Assembly (NCBI GenBank): GCA_048595745.1
Contig: CP184361.1
Length of the DNA: 64,000 nucleotides
Direction: 5' to 3' (one strand)
DNA from: Aquipseudomonas alcaligenes_A
GTDB lineage: Bacteria; Pseudomonadota; Gammaproteobacteria; Pseudomonadales; Pseudomonadaceae
The translations under genes and the position numbers were made by a program. Within the stretch, counting starts at the first letter, position 1; every line of letters begins with the position of its first letter. Below, piece after piece: positions 30,913 through 40,455 of this stretch. The notes under the pieces were generated by a model. It was not told where the DNA came from, ran no database searches, and was given only the letters and a program-made list of their open reading frames with translations.

Positions 30913-33480
30913 TTAGATGCGCGTCTTCCATGTATATAACAGCTCCAGAGCACGGCGCGGGGTCAGATCATCGGGATTGATCTTGCCCAATTCCTCCAGC
31001 ACCGGATGCGGCAGGGCGGCGAACATATCGCTCTGCAGGGGCGCGGCTACTTGTCCCGGCTCGCTGCGGGGCGCCTCGTGCGGCAGGCTGGTGGTCTCCA
31101 GGCGGGCCAGATGTTCGCGGGCGCGCTGGATCACCGGGCCAGGTACGCCGGCCAGCTGCGCCACGGCCAGGCCGTAGCTCTGGCTAGCCGGGCCGGGCAG
31201 TACGTGATGCAGGAACACGATGCGTTCGTTGTGCTCGGTGGCGTTCAGATGCACGTTGGCCACCACCGGCTCGCTCTCCGGCAGCACGGTCAGCTCGAAA
31301 TAGTGGGTGGCGAACAGGGTCCAGGCACGCAGCTTGGCCAGATGCTCGGCGGCCGACCAGGCCAGCGACAGGCCGTCGAAGGTGCTGGTGCCGCGGCCTA
31401 CCTCGTCCATCAGTACCAGGCTGCGGTCGGTGGCGTTGTGCAGGATATTGGCGGTCTCGCTCATCTCCACCATGAAGGTCGAGCGGCCGCCGGCCAGGTC
31501 GTCGGAAGAGCCTATACGGGTGAAGATGCGGTCCACCAGCGACAGTTCGCAGGCGGCGGCTGGCACGAAACTGCCGATATGGGCGAGCAGCACGATCAGC
31601 GCGGTCTGGCGCATGTAGGTGGATTTACCGCCCATGTTCGGGCCGGTAATGATCAGCATGCGGGTGTTGTCGTCCAGTCCCAGGTCGTTGGCGACAAAGG
31701 GTGTTTCCAGCACCTGCTCGACCACCGGGTGGCGACCCTGGTCGATGCGCAGGCAGGGCTCCTCGACGAAGCGCGGGCGGTTCAGGTCGAGGTTCAGCGC
31801 GCGTTCCGCCAGGTTGGCCAGCACGTCCAGTTCGGCCAGGGCGCTGGCGGTGTCCTGTAACGGGGCGAGTTGGGCGATGAGCAGTTCCAGCAGCTCCTCG
31901 TACAGCTGTTTCTCACGGGCCAGGGCGCGGCTTTTGGCCGACAGCGCCTTGTCCTCGAAGGTCTTCAGTTCCGGCGTGATGAAGCGCTCGGCGCCCTTGA
32001 GGGTCTGCCGGCGGATGTAGTCGGCTGGGGCCGACTCGGCCTGCTTGCTGGGCAGCTCGATGAAGTAGCCGTGCACCCGGTTGTAGCCGACCTTGAGGTT
32101 GGCCAGGCCGGTACGCTCCTTCTCGCGTGCCTCCAGGTCCATCAGGTACTGGCCGGCGTTCTCGCTGATCGATTGCAGCTCATCCAGCTCGGCGTCGTAG
32201 CCGGTCTTGAGTACGCCGCCGTCGCGGATCACCGCTGGCGGGTTGTCGATGATGGCGCGGGCCAGCAGATCGGCCAGCTCCGGGTAGGTGCGGATATTCA
32301 CCGCCAGCTCGGCCAGGTGCGGGGCATCCAGCTGGGTCATCGCGCTCTGCAACTGCGGCAGTGCGGCGAGGGCGTCGCGCAGGCGTGCCAGGTCGCGCGG
32401 GCGGGCGTTGCGCAGGCCGATGCGGGCGAGGATGCGCTCGACGTCGCCGATGTCCTTGAGCTGTGGCTGCAGCAGTTCGAAGCGGTAGCGGTCGAGCAGG
32501 CAGGCGATGGCCTCCTGGCGCGCCTCCAGCACCTTGCGATCACGCAGCGGACGGTTCAGCCAGCGAGTCAGCAGGCGCGAGCCCATGGCGGTCTGGCAGC
32601 GGTCCACCACCGACTGCAGGGTGTTGTCGCGGCCGCCGGCGAGGTTGATGTCCAGCTCCAGGTTGCGGCGGCTGGCGCCGTCGAGGATGACGGTGTCGTC
32701 CAGGCGTTCGTGGTGCAGGCTACGCAGGTGCGGCAGGGCAGTGCGCTGGGTCTCCTTGGCGTACACCAGCAGACAGCCGGCGGCGCCGATGGCCAGGGTC
32801 AGGCCCTCGCAGCCGAAGCCCTTGAGATCCTGCACGCCGAATTGCTGGCACAGGCTCTTGCGCGCGCTGTCACGTTCGAAGTCCCAGGGTGCGCGACGAC
32901 GCACGCCACGACGCTTCTCGATCGGCAGACCCTGCGGCCAGTCGTCGGGGATCAGCAGCTCGGCAGGGCTCAGGCGCTCCAGCTCGGCCAGAAGGTTTTC
33001 CCAGCCTTTCAGCTCCTGCACGCTGAAGCGGCCGCTGGTGATGTCCAACATGGCCAGGCCGAACAGCTTCTCGTCGCCAAGGATGGCGCCGATCAGGTTG
33101 TCGCGGCGCTCGTCGAGGAAGGCCTCGTCGCTGATGGTGCCGGGGGTGATGATACGCACCACCTGGCGCTCCACCGGCCCCTTGCTGGTGGCCGGATCGC
33201 CAATCTGCTCGCAGATCGCCACCGCCTCGCCGAACTTCACCAGGCGCGCTAGATAGCCCTCGGCCGAGTGGAATGGAATGCCGGCCATGGGAATTGCCTG
33301 GCCGGCCGATTGGCCGCGGGCGGTGAGGGTGATGTCGAGCAGTGCTGCGGCTTTCTTGGCGTCCTCGTAGAACAGCTCGTAGAAGTCGCCCATGCGGTAG
33401 AACATCAGCATGTCCGGATGCTGGTTCTTCAGCTTCCAGTACTGCTGCATCATTGGTGTGTGGGCTGACAAATCGCTCAT
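30913..33480 (-). CDS. mutS: DNA mismatch repair protein MutS
   Basis: 855 residues. The mismatch-reading Phe lies in the FYEL motif near residue 32 (MGDFYELFYEDAKKAA). The ATPase Walker A is GPNMGGKST and the helix DEVGRGTSTFDGLS is present, with a C-terminal helix-turn-helix and a short tail before TWKTRI. It recognises mispairs and small loops and recruits MutL. It reads in the same direction as fdxA, with a 137-base gap. Confidence 0.97.
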   Translation of the reverse strand: MSDLSAHTPMMQQYWKLKNQHPDMLMFYRMGDFYELFYEDAKKAAALLDITLTARGQSAGQAIPMAGIPFHSAEGYLARLVKFGEAVAICEQIGDPATSKGPVERQVVRIITPGTISDEAFLDERRDNLIGAILGDEKLFGLAMLDITSGRFSVQELKGWENLLAELERLSPAELLIPDDWPQGLPIEKRRGVRRRAPWDFERDSARKSLCQQFGVQDLKGFGCEGLTLAIGAAGCLLVYAKETQRTALPHLRSLHHERLDDTVILDGASRRNLELDINLAGGRDNTLQSVVDRCQTAMGSRLLTRWLNRPLRDRKVLEARQEAIACLLDRYRFELLQPQLKDIGDVERILARIGLRNARPRDLARLRDALAALPQLQSAMTQLDAPHLAELAVNIRTYPELADLLARAIIDNPPAVIRDGGVLKTGYDAELDELQSISENAGQYLMDLEAREKERTGLANLKVGYNRVHGYFIELPSKQAESAPADYIRRQTLKGAERFITPELKTFEDKALSAKSRALAREKQLYEELLELLIAQLAPLQDTASALAELDVLANLAERALNLDLNRPRFVEEPCLRIDQGRHPVVEQVLETPFVANDLGLDDNTRMLIITGPNMGGKSTYMRQTALIVLLAHIGSFVPAAACELSLVDRIFTRIGSSDDLAGGRSTFMVEMSETANILHNATDRSLVLMDEVGRGTSTFDGLSLAWSAAEHLAKLRAWTLFATHYFELTVLPESEPVVANVHLNATEHNERIVFLHHVLPGPASQSYGLAVAQLAGVPGPVIQRAREHLARLETTSLPHEAPRSEPGQVAAPLQSDMFAALPHPVLEELGKINPDDLTPRRALELLYTWKTRI

Positions 33481-33519
33481 GCTGTTCGGTCCGGCTGAAA
33501 TCGCAAAAGCGCCTAGTTT

Positions 33520-33765
33520 AGGGTCTGTTGAGGTCTCGGCGCGACCGCGACGAAGCCAGTTTTTGCGCGGGGCTAGGTGCGAGACGCGAAATCTTGTCGT
33601 CCAAATGAGTCGTCGAGCAACGAAGGGCCGCGCAAAACTGGCCCGTCCCTTCGGGTTGCGCGCAAAATCGTGCCGTGCGTTGTTGCGGCCCTTGGCAAGG
33701 GATCACCCGAGCCAGCACGCCGCGCCTAGCCCGGCGCGATTTTGTGCAGCAACGTGGCAGACCCT
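33520..33765. mobile_element. MITE-like repeat element, 246 bp
   Basis: Ends in the inverted repeats AGGGTCTG (33520-33527) and CAGACCCT (33758-33765). Inside, a longer imperfect inverted arrangement pairs the GCGGGGCTAGGTGCG region near 33576 with the GCGCCTAGCCCGGCGCG region near 33723. No coding potential is seen. Such short terminal-repeat elements without a transposase recur between genes in Pseudomonas genomes. It lies between mutS and pncC, just upstream of the pncC ribosome site. A target duplication is not clear. Confidence 0.6.
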
Positions 33766-33801
33766 AGGTATCCCTCCTTCTCGTTTCACCCTGGAGTGCA
33801 C

Positions 33802-34302
33802 ATGGATTCCATCACGCAGCTGGCTGAACAACTGGGCGCGCGGCTCAAGGCGCTTGGCGCCCGGGTCTGCACCGCCGAGTCCTGTACCGGCGGAGGCATT
33901 GCCGAGGCGATTACCCGTATCGCTGGCAGCTCGGCCTGGTTCGAGGCCGGCTATGTCACCTATTCCAATGCCCAGAAGACAGCCCAACTCGACGTGCCGG
34001 CGGAGCTGTTCCCGCGCGTTGGCGCGGTCAGTCGCGAAGTGGTGGAGGCCATGGTTGGTGGTGCCCGGCGTCACAGTGGAGCTCGCTTTGCCGTGGCGGT
34101 CAGCGGCATCGCCGGGCCCGATGGCGGTTCGCCGGAGAAACCGGTCGGCACCGTCTGGCTGGCCTGGGCCGATGGCGAGCGCTGTTTCGCCGAGCGTTGC
34201 CTGTTCGCTGGTGATCGCGAGGCGGTGCGGCGGCAGACGGTCGAACGGGCGCTGGCAGGATTGCTCCGACTGACGGCGGGAGAAAATCCGTCTCGGGGGT
34301 AG
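33802..34302 (+). CDS. pncC: Nicotinamide-nucleotide amidohydrolase (PncC / CinA C-terminal domain)
   Basis: 166 residues from ATG 33802, preceded by GGAG. CTAESCTGGGIAEAITRIAGSS is the family nucleophile region, and SGIAGPDGGSPEKPVGTVW is the second signature. It recycles nicotinamide mononucleotide to nicotinate mononucleotide. It precedes recA, as in other pseudomonads; the CinA N-terminal domain is absent. Confidence 0.95.
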   Translation: MDSITQLAEQLGARLKALGARVCTAESCTGGGIAEAITRIAGSSAWFEAGYVTYSNAQKTAQLDVPAELFPRVGAVSREVVEAMVGGARRHSGARFAVAVSGIAGPDGGSPEKPVGTVWLAWADGERCFAERCLFAGDREAVRRQTVERALAGLLRLTAGENPSRG

Positions 34303-34329
34303 GCGCGCGATTTGCCTTATGGAATACTA

Positions 34330-34345
34330 CTGTCTACTTATACAG
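34330..34345 (+). promoter_or_regulatory. LexA box of recA
   Basis: CTGTCTACTTATACAG fits the CTG-N10-CAG operator with the usual inner T and A bases. It lies 45 bases before the recA start, so recA (and probably recX) is under SOS control. Confidence 0.9.
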
Positions 34346-34389
34346 TTGTTGGTGAGCGACCGGCTCCCTTTGATCACGTGAGGATGGAA

Positions 34390-35439
34390 ATGGACGAGAA
34401 CAAGAAGCGCGCGTTGGCGGCAGCCCTGGGTCAGATCGAGAAGCAGTTCGGCAAGGGTGCCGTGATGCGTATGGGCGACCACGACCGCCAGGCCATTCCG
34501 GCCATTTCCACCGGCTCCCTCGGTCTCGATATCGCACTCGGCATCGGCGGCCTGCCGAAGGGCCGTATCGTCGAGATCTACGGGCCGGAGTCCTCGGGTA
34601 AGACCACCCTGACCCTGTCGGTCATCGCCGAGGCCCAGAAGGCCGGTGCCACCTGTGCCTTCGTCGATGCCGAGCACGCGCTGGACCCCGACTACGCCGG
34701 CAAGCTGGGCGTGAATGTCGACGACCTGCTGGTTTCGCAGCCGGACACCGGCGAACAGGCCCTGGAAATCACCGACATGCTGGTGCGTTCCAATGCGGTG
34801 GACGTGATCATCGTCGACTCTGTGGCCGCACTGGTGCCCAAGGCCGAAATCGAGGGTGAGATGGGCGACTCCCACGTCGGCCTGCAGGCCCGCCTGATGA
34901 GCCAGGCGCTGCGCAAGATCACCGGCAACATCAAGAACGCCAACTGCCTGGTCATCTTCATCAACCAGATCCGTATGAAGATCGGCGTGATGTTCGGCAA
35001 CCCGGAAACCACCACCGGTGGTAACGCCCTGAAGTTCTATGCCTCCGTGCGTCTGGACATTCGCCGCACCGGCGCGGTGAAGGAAGGCGACGAGGTGGTC
35101 GGCAGCGAGACCCGCGTCAAGGTGGTGAAGAACAAGGTGGCTCCGCCGTTCCGCCAGGCCGAGTTCCAGATCATGTATGGCAAGGGCATCTACCGCACCG
35201 GAGAGATCATCGACCTCGGCGTGCAGCTCGGTCTGGTGGAGAAGTCTGGTGCCTGGTACAGCTACCAGGGCAACAAGATCGGCCAGGGCAAGGCCAACGC
35301 CGCCAAGTATCTGGAAGACAATCCGGAAACCGGCAGCGCCATCGAGAAGATCATCCGCGACAAGCTGCTAGTGGCTGGTGCAGCCGCTCGTGGTGCCGCC
35401 GAGGCCGAAGAGGATGATCTGGCCGATCTGGACGCCTGA
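34390..35439 (+). CDS. recA: Recombinase RecA
   Basis: 349 residues starting MDENKKRALAAALGQIEKQF. Walker A is GPESSGKT near 66, with the MAW motif region, the L1/L2 DNA loops and an acidic C-terminus (EAEEDDLADLDA). ATG 34390 is favoured over the ATG two codons upstream because of the GAGG spacing and family alignment. It performs strand exchange and co-protease activity on LexA. Confidence 0.97.
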   Translation: MDENKKRALAAALGQIEKQFGKGAVMRMGDHDRQAIPAISTGSLGLDIALGIGGLPKGRIVEIYGPESSGKTTLTLSVIAEAQKAGATCAFVDAEHALDPDYAGKLGVNVDDLLVSQPDTGEQALEITDMLVRSNAVDVIIVDSVAALVPKAEIEGEMGDSHVGLQARLMSQALRKITGNIKNANCLVIFINQIRMKIGVMFGNPETTTGGNALKFYASVRLDIRRTGAVKEGDEVVGSETRVKVVKNKVAPPFRQAEFQIMYGKGIYRTGEIIDLGVQLGLVEKSGAWYSYQGNKIGQGKANAAKYLEDNPETGSAIEKIIRDKLLVAGAAARGAAEAEEDDLADLDA

Positions 35440-35452
35440 TTACCGAGGCTGA

Positions 35453-35923
35453 ATGGTCGTGACCGCCATGCTCGATACTGCCGTTGCCGTGCGCCGCGCG
35501 GCGATGGATCTGCTGGCCCGGCGCGAGCATGGCCGTGTCGAGCTGACGCGCAAGCTGCGCCAGCGCGGTGCCCCGCAGGAGTTGATCGACGGCGCCCTCG
35601 ACCGCCTGGCTGAAGAGGGGCTGTTGTCGGAGAGTCGTTATCTGGAGACCTTCGTCGCCAGTCGCGCGCGAGCCGGCTACGGGCCGGTACGCATCCGCGA
35701 GGAGCTGGCCCAGCGCGGCCTGCCACGCCCATCCATCGAGCAGGCTCTGAGCGAGGCGGAGGTGGACTGGGGTGAGCAACTGCGCGAGTTGTGGCAACGC
35801 AAGTTCGCCGGTCACTTTCCCGAGGACATGCGCGAAAAAGCCAAGCAGGCGCGCTTTCTGGCCTATCGCGGTTTTTCCCAGGAGCAGATAGGGCGCCTGC
35901 TGCGCGGTGCCAGTCTGGACTGA
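35453..35923 (+). CDS. recX: Regulatory protein RecX
   Basis: 156 residues of tandem three-helix repeats, with ARREHGRVELTRKLRQRG near 22 and FLAYRGFSQEQIGRLL near the end. It binds RecA filaments and limits them. It lies 13 bases after recA, so it is co-transcribed. ATG 35453 has GAGG upstream; an in-frame ATG at 35468 is the alternative. Confidence 0.93.
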   Translation: MVVTAMLDTAVAVRRAAMDLLARREHGRVELTRKLRQRGAPQELIDGALDRLAEEGLLSESRYLETFVASRARAGYGPVRIREELAQRGLPRPSIEQALSEAEVDWGEQLRELWQRKFAGHFPEDMREKAKQARFLAYRGFSQEQIGRLLRGASLD

Positions 35924-35932
35924 TTTCCCCTT

Positions 35933-35968
35933 GAGCCCGGAGCTTGTCCCCTCTCCGGGCTCTGTTTT
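35933..35968 (+). terminator. recA-recX terminator
   Basis: Stem GAGCCCGGAG / CTCCGGGCTC with a ten-base loop, followed by TGTTTTTT. Confidence 0.88.
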
Positions 35969-36016
35969 TTCTGTGCTGCCAGGTGCGCCATTCCTCTCTT
36001 GCGCCTGGCGCCTTTC

Positions 36017-37096
36017 TCAGCCGTTCTGTGCCCAGTTCTGTGGCAGGTTGATGAAGTCCACCAGCTGACGCAGGCGCCCATGGTCGCGGGCGTTGAAGCG
36101 GAACGCCAGGCGGGTCAGCTCGCACAGCTCGGGCTCGTCGCTTTCGATTTCGCAGTAGGGCTGCTGCAGAAAGCCCTCGCCGCGGCAGAGATCGGCGAAC
36201 TCCCTGTCCAGCGTGTGCATGGCCTCTGCGCTGAGCGGATGCGTCATGCGAATCACGAACTGATCTTTTAGCCAGCGCGAGGAGTGGAAGTTGCGGTAGA
36301 AACGGGCAATTTCCTGGCCGGCTTCCTCGGCACTGTGAACCAGATGCAGCAAGTGCATGTCGCTGGGCAGGATGTACTGGCGCGCCTCCAGTTGCTGGCG
36401 CAGGAAGTCCTGGAAGTGCTCCCAGTAGTTGCTGTTCGGTTCATCGAGCAGGACGATGGGGACCAGCGGGCTCTTGCCTGTCTGCACCAGGGTCATCACC
36501 TCCAGTGCCTCGTCCAGGGTGCCGAAGCCGCCTGGGCAGAGCACCAGGGCATCGGCTTCCTTGACGAAGAACAGCTTGCGCAGGAAGAAAAAATGGAACG
36601 ACAGCAGGTTGCTGGTGCCACGTACCGTGGCATTGGCACTCTGCTCGAAGGGCAGGGTGATATTGAAGCCCAGGCTGTTCTGCAGCCCCGCGCCCTCGTG
36701 GGCGGCGGCCATGACGCCGCCGCCGGCACCGGTGATCACCATCAGGTCGAGGCGTGAGAGGGTCTGGCCGAGTTCCCGGGCCAGCTGGTAGACGGGGTGG
36801 TCGGTCGGCGTGCGTGCGGAGCCGAAGACCGTGACCTTGCGCCGGCGCTTGAACTGCTCAAGGGCGCTGAAAGCCTTCTCCATTTCGCGCAGGGTCTGCA
36901 GCATGATCTTGGCGTCCCAGCGGTTGCGGTCGGCCTGGGCCATGCGGATCACGGTGGTGATCATTTCCTGGTACAGCGGCAGGTTGGGACTGTTGGCGGG
37001 GACCACCAGCGCGGCCAGTTCCTCCACCTTGCTGGTCAGATCGATGCCGCTGGTCTGGAAGTGTCGGGACAGATAGTCATCCGGTTCGTAAGGCAT
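36017..37096 (-). CDS. LOG family protein (lysine-decarboxylase-like fold)
   Basis: 359 residues if started at ATG 37096, which has GGAG six bases upstream; the ATG at 37102 has no spacing. The nucleotide-binding GAGGGVMAAAHEGA near 125 and the signature PGGFGTLDEAL near 190 define the LOG family, whose known members release free cytokinin-type bases or hydrolyse nucleotide monophosphates. Extra N- and C-terminal regions of about 80 and 120 residues make it longer than classic LOG proteins (about 195). The substrate is unknown. Confidence 0.85.
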   Translation of the reverse strand: MPYEPDDYLSRHFQTSGIDLTSKVEELAALVVPANSPNLPLYQEMITTVIRMAQADRNRWDAKIMLQTLREMEKAFSALEQFKRRRKVTVFGSARTPTDHPVYQLARELGQTLSRLDLMVITGAGGGVMAAAHEGAGLQNSLGFNITLPFEQSANATVRGTSNLLSFHFFFLRKLFFVKEADALVLCPGGFGTLDEALEVMTLVQTGKSPLVPIVLLDEPNSNYWEHFQDFLRQQLEARQYILPSDMHLLHLVHSAEEAGQEIARFYRNFHSSRWLKDQFVIRMTHPLSAEAMHTLDREFADLCRGEGFLQQPYCEIESDEPELCELTRLAFRFNARDHGRLRQLVDFINLPQNWAQNG

Positions 37097-37269
37097 GGAC
37101 ATCTCCTTCTACTGATGTGGGCTTCGGCCCGTTGCCTGCGGCCGCTGCCCATAGCGAAATTATGGCTTGCCGGCGCCATGCCGTTCGTCCGTCATGCGCG
37201 AAGGTCTGCGGCGCTCTGTTTTACTTGCAGTGTCGACCGCTCGGTCGACGCAGGAAGGGAGGGGCAGGT

Positions 37270-37461
37270 ATGCCCAAGCTGACACTGGAGCTGGATCTGC
37301 AGTTGTATCGTCTGCTGGTACAGGCCGCACGTATCAACAATCTGACCCTGGAAGAAGAATGCCTGCGCAGGCTCGAAGGGGGCGTGCGCCGGTCAAGCTA
37401 CATGCAGGCGCTGCTGGCCGAGCTCCGGGCCGATGGCGAGCAGCAGCGTGGCAAGGGCTGA
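37270..37461 (+). CDS. Small ribbon-helix-helix-like hypothetical protein
   Basis: 63 residues from ATG 37270, which follows a purine-rich GGAAGGGAGGGG site. MPKLTLELDLQLYRLLVQAA followed by NLTLEEECLRRL has the strand-helix-helix rhythm of Arc/MetJ proteins. Putative DNA-binding; no partner toxin is seen next to it. Its end abuts the minus-strand neighbour. Confidence 0.6.
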   Translation: MPKLTLELDLQLYRLLVQAARINNLTLEEECLRRLEGGVRRSSYMQALLAELRADGEQQRGKG

Positions 37462-37863
37462 TTACTGCACGCCGCAGTCAGTCTTGACGAAGCGCGCTAC
37501 CGCCACGGGGCGATTGCTCTTGTACTCGCTGAATTGGTAGCGCAGTACCGCACCCTGGGCCAGCAGGTTGCGATAGCCCGGGTTGGTGCAGACGCTGGCG
37601 GCCAGCTGGTTGCGCACGGTGGTCGGGTTGGCGCGCATCTGCTCGGCGTGCGCGGCGCGTACGCTGAGGTGGTTGACCAGCTCGTTGCCCTCCACGGTGT
37701 AACCCTGGTCGAGAATGTCCTCGTTGATTGCCCGCGGCGTGCCGACGCTGCTCTCCTTGGCGACCCGCTCCAGCAGGCGCGTCAGTTCATGCTCCTGCAG
37801 CGAGGCTGCGTGAGCGGCAGGCAGCAGGGTGGCGAGGGCGAACAGGGTGATGAAGCGGGGCAT
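37462..37863 (-). CDS. Secreted QSregVF-family protein (PA3611-like)
   Basis: 133 residues from ATG 37863 (GGAGAG upstream); the four-codon-longer start is less likely. A Sec signal peptide ends at Ala-His-Ala near residue 20. The mature part has two Cys, in SVCTNPGYRNLL and KTDCGVQ, that could pair. Its size and pattern match the P. aeruginosa PA3611 family named quorum-sensing-regulated virulence factor. That name reflects expression data; the biochemical role is unknown. Confidence 0.7.
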   Translation of the reverse strand: MPRFITLFALATLLPAAHAASLQEHELTRLLERVAKESSVGTPRAINEDILDQGYTVEGNELVNHLSVRAAHAEQMRANPTTVRNQLAASVCTNPGYRNLLAQGAVLRYQFSEYKSNRPVAVARFVKTDCGVQ

Positions 37864-37986
37864 GAGGCTCTCCATGGAATGCAGTGCTGCCTTCGACCGG
37901 TGCTCCTGGCCCGGGTTCAGCAGGTGCCCATCTTACTCCCTGCCGGCGGCGAAGGTAGACTGCGCGCCTTTTCCGTGGAGTCGCTC

Positions 37987-38703
37987 ATGAGCAGCCATGC
38001 CGTTTCCCGTCTGCGCAGCGAGCGCCTGGCGCGCAGCCTCAAGCCCTTTGTCTCGCGTGGCTCGCGCTCCGAGCGCTGCCCCGGCTGCCGGGTGATTCCC
38101 AGTTACTGCCTGTGTGCCTGGCGGCCGCGCGTCGAGGTGCAGGCGGGCGTGTGCCTGCTGATGTACGACGTGGAGGCGTTGAAGCCGAGCAATACCGGCT
38201 GGCTGATCGCCGATCTGGTGGCCGATACCCATGCCTTCGGCTGGCAGCGTACCGAGGTTGATCCGCGTCTGCTGGCGCTGCTGGACGATCCGCAGTACGC
38301 CCCCTGCGTGGTGTTCCCCGGCGAGTACGCCGAGCCCGAGCGGGTGATCGAGGTGCTGCCGCCGCCGACCGACGGCAAGCGGCCGCTGTTCATCCTGCTC
38401 GACGCCACCTGGACCGAGGCACGCAAGATGTTCCGCAAGAGTCCCTACCTGAACCGCTTTCCGGTACTCAGCCTGCGCCCTGAGCAGTTGTCACGCTACC
38501 GCCTGCGCCGCTCCAAGCGCGACGAGCACCTGTGCACGGCCGAGGTGGCGGCGCTGTGCCTGGAGCTGGCCGGGGAGCCGCGTGCGGCACAGGCGCTGGA
38601 CGCCTGGCTGGACCTGTTCACCGAGCATTACCTGGGCGCCAAGCACCGCCGTGTGCTGGACGAGCAGAGCCCGGCGCATCAGGCCATCCGGCCTTTTCTG
38701 TAG
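37987..38703 (+). CDS. tapT: tRNA-uridine aminocarboxypropyltransferase, DTW domain
   Basis: 238 residues from ATG 37987. The Cys cluster ERCPGCRVIPSYCLCAW near 35-50 and the DTW-type motif LLDATWTEARKM near 143 define the family, which adds the 3-amino-3-carboxypropyl group of SAM to U47 of tRNA. The gene lies just upstream of a convergent transporter gene. Confidence 0.85.
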   Translation: MSSHAVSRLRSERLARSLKPFVSRGSRSERCPGCRVIPSYCLCAWRPRVEVQAGVCLLMYDVEALKPSNTGWLIADLVADTHAFGWQRTEVDPRLLALLDDPQYAPCVVFPGEYAEPERVIEVLPPPTDGKRPLFILLDATWTEARKMFRKSPYLNRFPVLSLRPEQLSRYRLRRSKRDEHLCTAEVAALCLELAGEPRAAQALDAWLDLFTEHYLGAKHRRVLDEQSPAHQAIRPFL

Positions 38704-38729
38704 CGCGACGGCGCCAGGCTAGGCGGCAC

Positions 38730-39611
38730 TCAGGCGCGCTTGGGCCACAGCTGCGCCAGCAGCATACCGGCGAACATCAGCGCGCAGCCGAAGTAGCCTT
38801 TCAGTGCCAGCGCCTCGCCGAGCAGCAAGGCGCCGGCGATGGCGGCGAATACCGCCTCCAGCGAGAGGATGATCGCCGCGTGGGAGGCGATGGCATGCTT
38901 CTGCGCCACCACCTGCAGGGTGAAGCCGACCGCCACCCCGAGCAGGCCGCCATAGAGAATGGCCGGACCGGCGGCGAGGATGGCCTCGAGCCTGATCTCC
39001 TCGAACAGCACCGCGAGTACGAGGCTCAGCACGGCGCAGACGGCGAACTGCAGCAGGGCCAGGCGCAGCGGGTCGTGACGGCTGGCGAAGAAGCTCACTA
39101 GCAACACGTGGACACCCCAGACAAAGGCACCGGCCAGCTGCAGCCAGTCCCCGGAGGCGACCTGGAAGCCTTCGCCGACGCTGAGCAGGAACATGCCGAC
39201 CACCGCCAGCCCCGCGCCCAGCCAGGTGCCCATGCCGGTGCGCTGGCCGATCAGCAGGCCGAGCAGCGGCACCACGATGACATACAGGCCGGTGATGAAT
39301 CCCGAGTTTGTCACGCTGGTGAACAACAGGCCGACCTGTTGCAGGTTGATGCCCAACGAAAGCGCCAGGCCCATGGCCAGGCCGCCGAGCAGCAGGCCGC
39401 GGTTGACTGGCTCGGGCTTGTGCTCGCCCTCGCGCTTGCCCAGCCAGAGCACCAGCGGCAGCAGCGCCAGGGTGGCGAGGGTGAAGCGCAGGCCGGTATA
39501 GAGGAAGGGGCCGATCGCATCCATGCCCAGGCGCTGGGCGACGAAGGCAGAGCCCCAGATCATCGCGGTCAGCAGCATCAACAGGTCGGCGCGCAGGGCT
39601 TGGCTTCGCAT
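38730..39611 (-). CDS. EamA-family drug/metabolite transporter
   Basis: 293 residues from ATG 39611. Ten hydrophobic segments form two EamA halves. MIWGSAFVAQRLGM marks the first and the GVHVLLVSFFASRHDP region the second, with FAGMLLAQLWPKRA at the end. The substrate is not predictable. It is divergent from erdR with a 123-base gap. Confidence 0.85.
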   Translation of the reverse strand: MRSQALRADLLMLLTAMIWGSAFVAQRLGMDAIGPFLYTGLRFTLATLALLPLVLWLGKREGEHKPEPVNRGLLLGGLAMGLALSLGINLQQVGLLFTSVTNSGFITGLYVIVVPLLGLLIGQRTGMGTWLGAGLAVVGMFLLSVGEGFQVASGDWLQLAGAFVWGVHVLLVSFFASRHDPLRLALLQFAVCAVLSLVLAVLFEEIRLEAILAAGPAILYGGLLGVAVGFTLQVVAQKHAIASHAAIILSLEAVFAAIAGALLLGEALALKGYFGCALMFAGMLLAQLWPKRA

Positions 39612-39734
39612 GGCGGTTCTCGGCAGGAAAAGCTGGCGACTTTGCCGCAAAGCGCGGAACTTGACCACCCCGTCACGGCTCGGCATGCTGAGCGCCGCCT
39701 CGCCAGCCAGCTCGACAACAAGAACAGGAAAGCC

Positions 39735-40385
39735 ATGGCCGCATACGAGATTCTCATTGCCGATGATCACCCGCTATTTCGCAGCGCTCTGCACCAGGCG
39801 CTGACCCTCGGGCTCGGCCCGGAAGTGCGCCTGGTGGAAGCGGCCAGCATCGCTGAACTGGAAGCGCGCCTGAGCGAGAAGAGCGACTGGGACATGGTCC
39901 TGCTCGATCTGAACATGCCCGGTGCCTACGGCTTCTCCGGCCTGGTGCTGTTGCGCGGTCAGTATCCGCAGATTCCGGTGGTGATGATCTCGGCGCAGGA
40001 AGAGGCGGCCGTGGTCGCGCGCTCCCGCGAGTTCGGCGCCAGTGGCTTCATTCCCAAGTCCAGCCCGCTGGAGACCATTCAGCAGGCCGTGCGCCAGGTC
40101 CTCGAGGGCGAGGTCTGGTGGCCGCCGCAGGCGTTCGAGGCGGTCAGTGTCTCGGCTGAAGCCAAGGCTGCCAGCGCCGGACTGGCGAGCCTGACGCCCC
40201 AGCAGTTCCGCGTGCTGACCATGGTCTGCGAAGGCCTGTTGAACAAGCAGATCGCCTTCGAACTGAGCGTCTCCGAGGCCACCATCAAGGCCCACGTCAC
40301 CGCCATCTTCCGCAAGCTGGGCGTGCGCACCCGCACTCAGGCCGCGCTGCTGCTGCAGCAGATGGAATCGATCCCCGGGCAGTGA
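39735..40385 (+). CDS. erdR: LuxR-type response regulator, ErdR-like
   Basis: 216 residues. The receiver domain has ADDHPLFR near 9 and the phospho-acceptor Asp in MVLLDLNMPG near 55. The C-terminal LuxR helix-turn-helix is LNKQIAFELSVSEATIKAHVTAIFRKL. In P. aeruginosa, ErdR (PA3604), next to dgkA, regulates ethanol oxidation and acetate metabolism. The name rests on similarity and on the erdR-dgkA order. Confidence 0.85.
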   Translation: MAAYEILIADDHPLFRSALHQALTLGLGPEVRLVEAASIAELEARLSEKSDWDMVLLDLNMPGAYGFSGLVLLRGQYPQIPVVMISAQEEAAVVARSREFGASGFIPKSSPLETIQQAVRQVLEGEVWWPPQAFEAVSVSAEAKAASAGLASLTPQQFRVLTMVCEGLLNKQIAFELSVSEATIKAHVTAIFRKLGVRTRTQAALLLQQMESIPGQ

Positions 40386-40455
40386 GCCCTTCACGCATTT
40401 TTGACGGCCAGGCGCTTAAGGTGCCGACCTCCATCGCACAGGACTGTTGTTCTTC

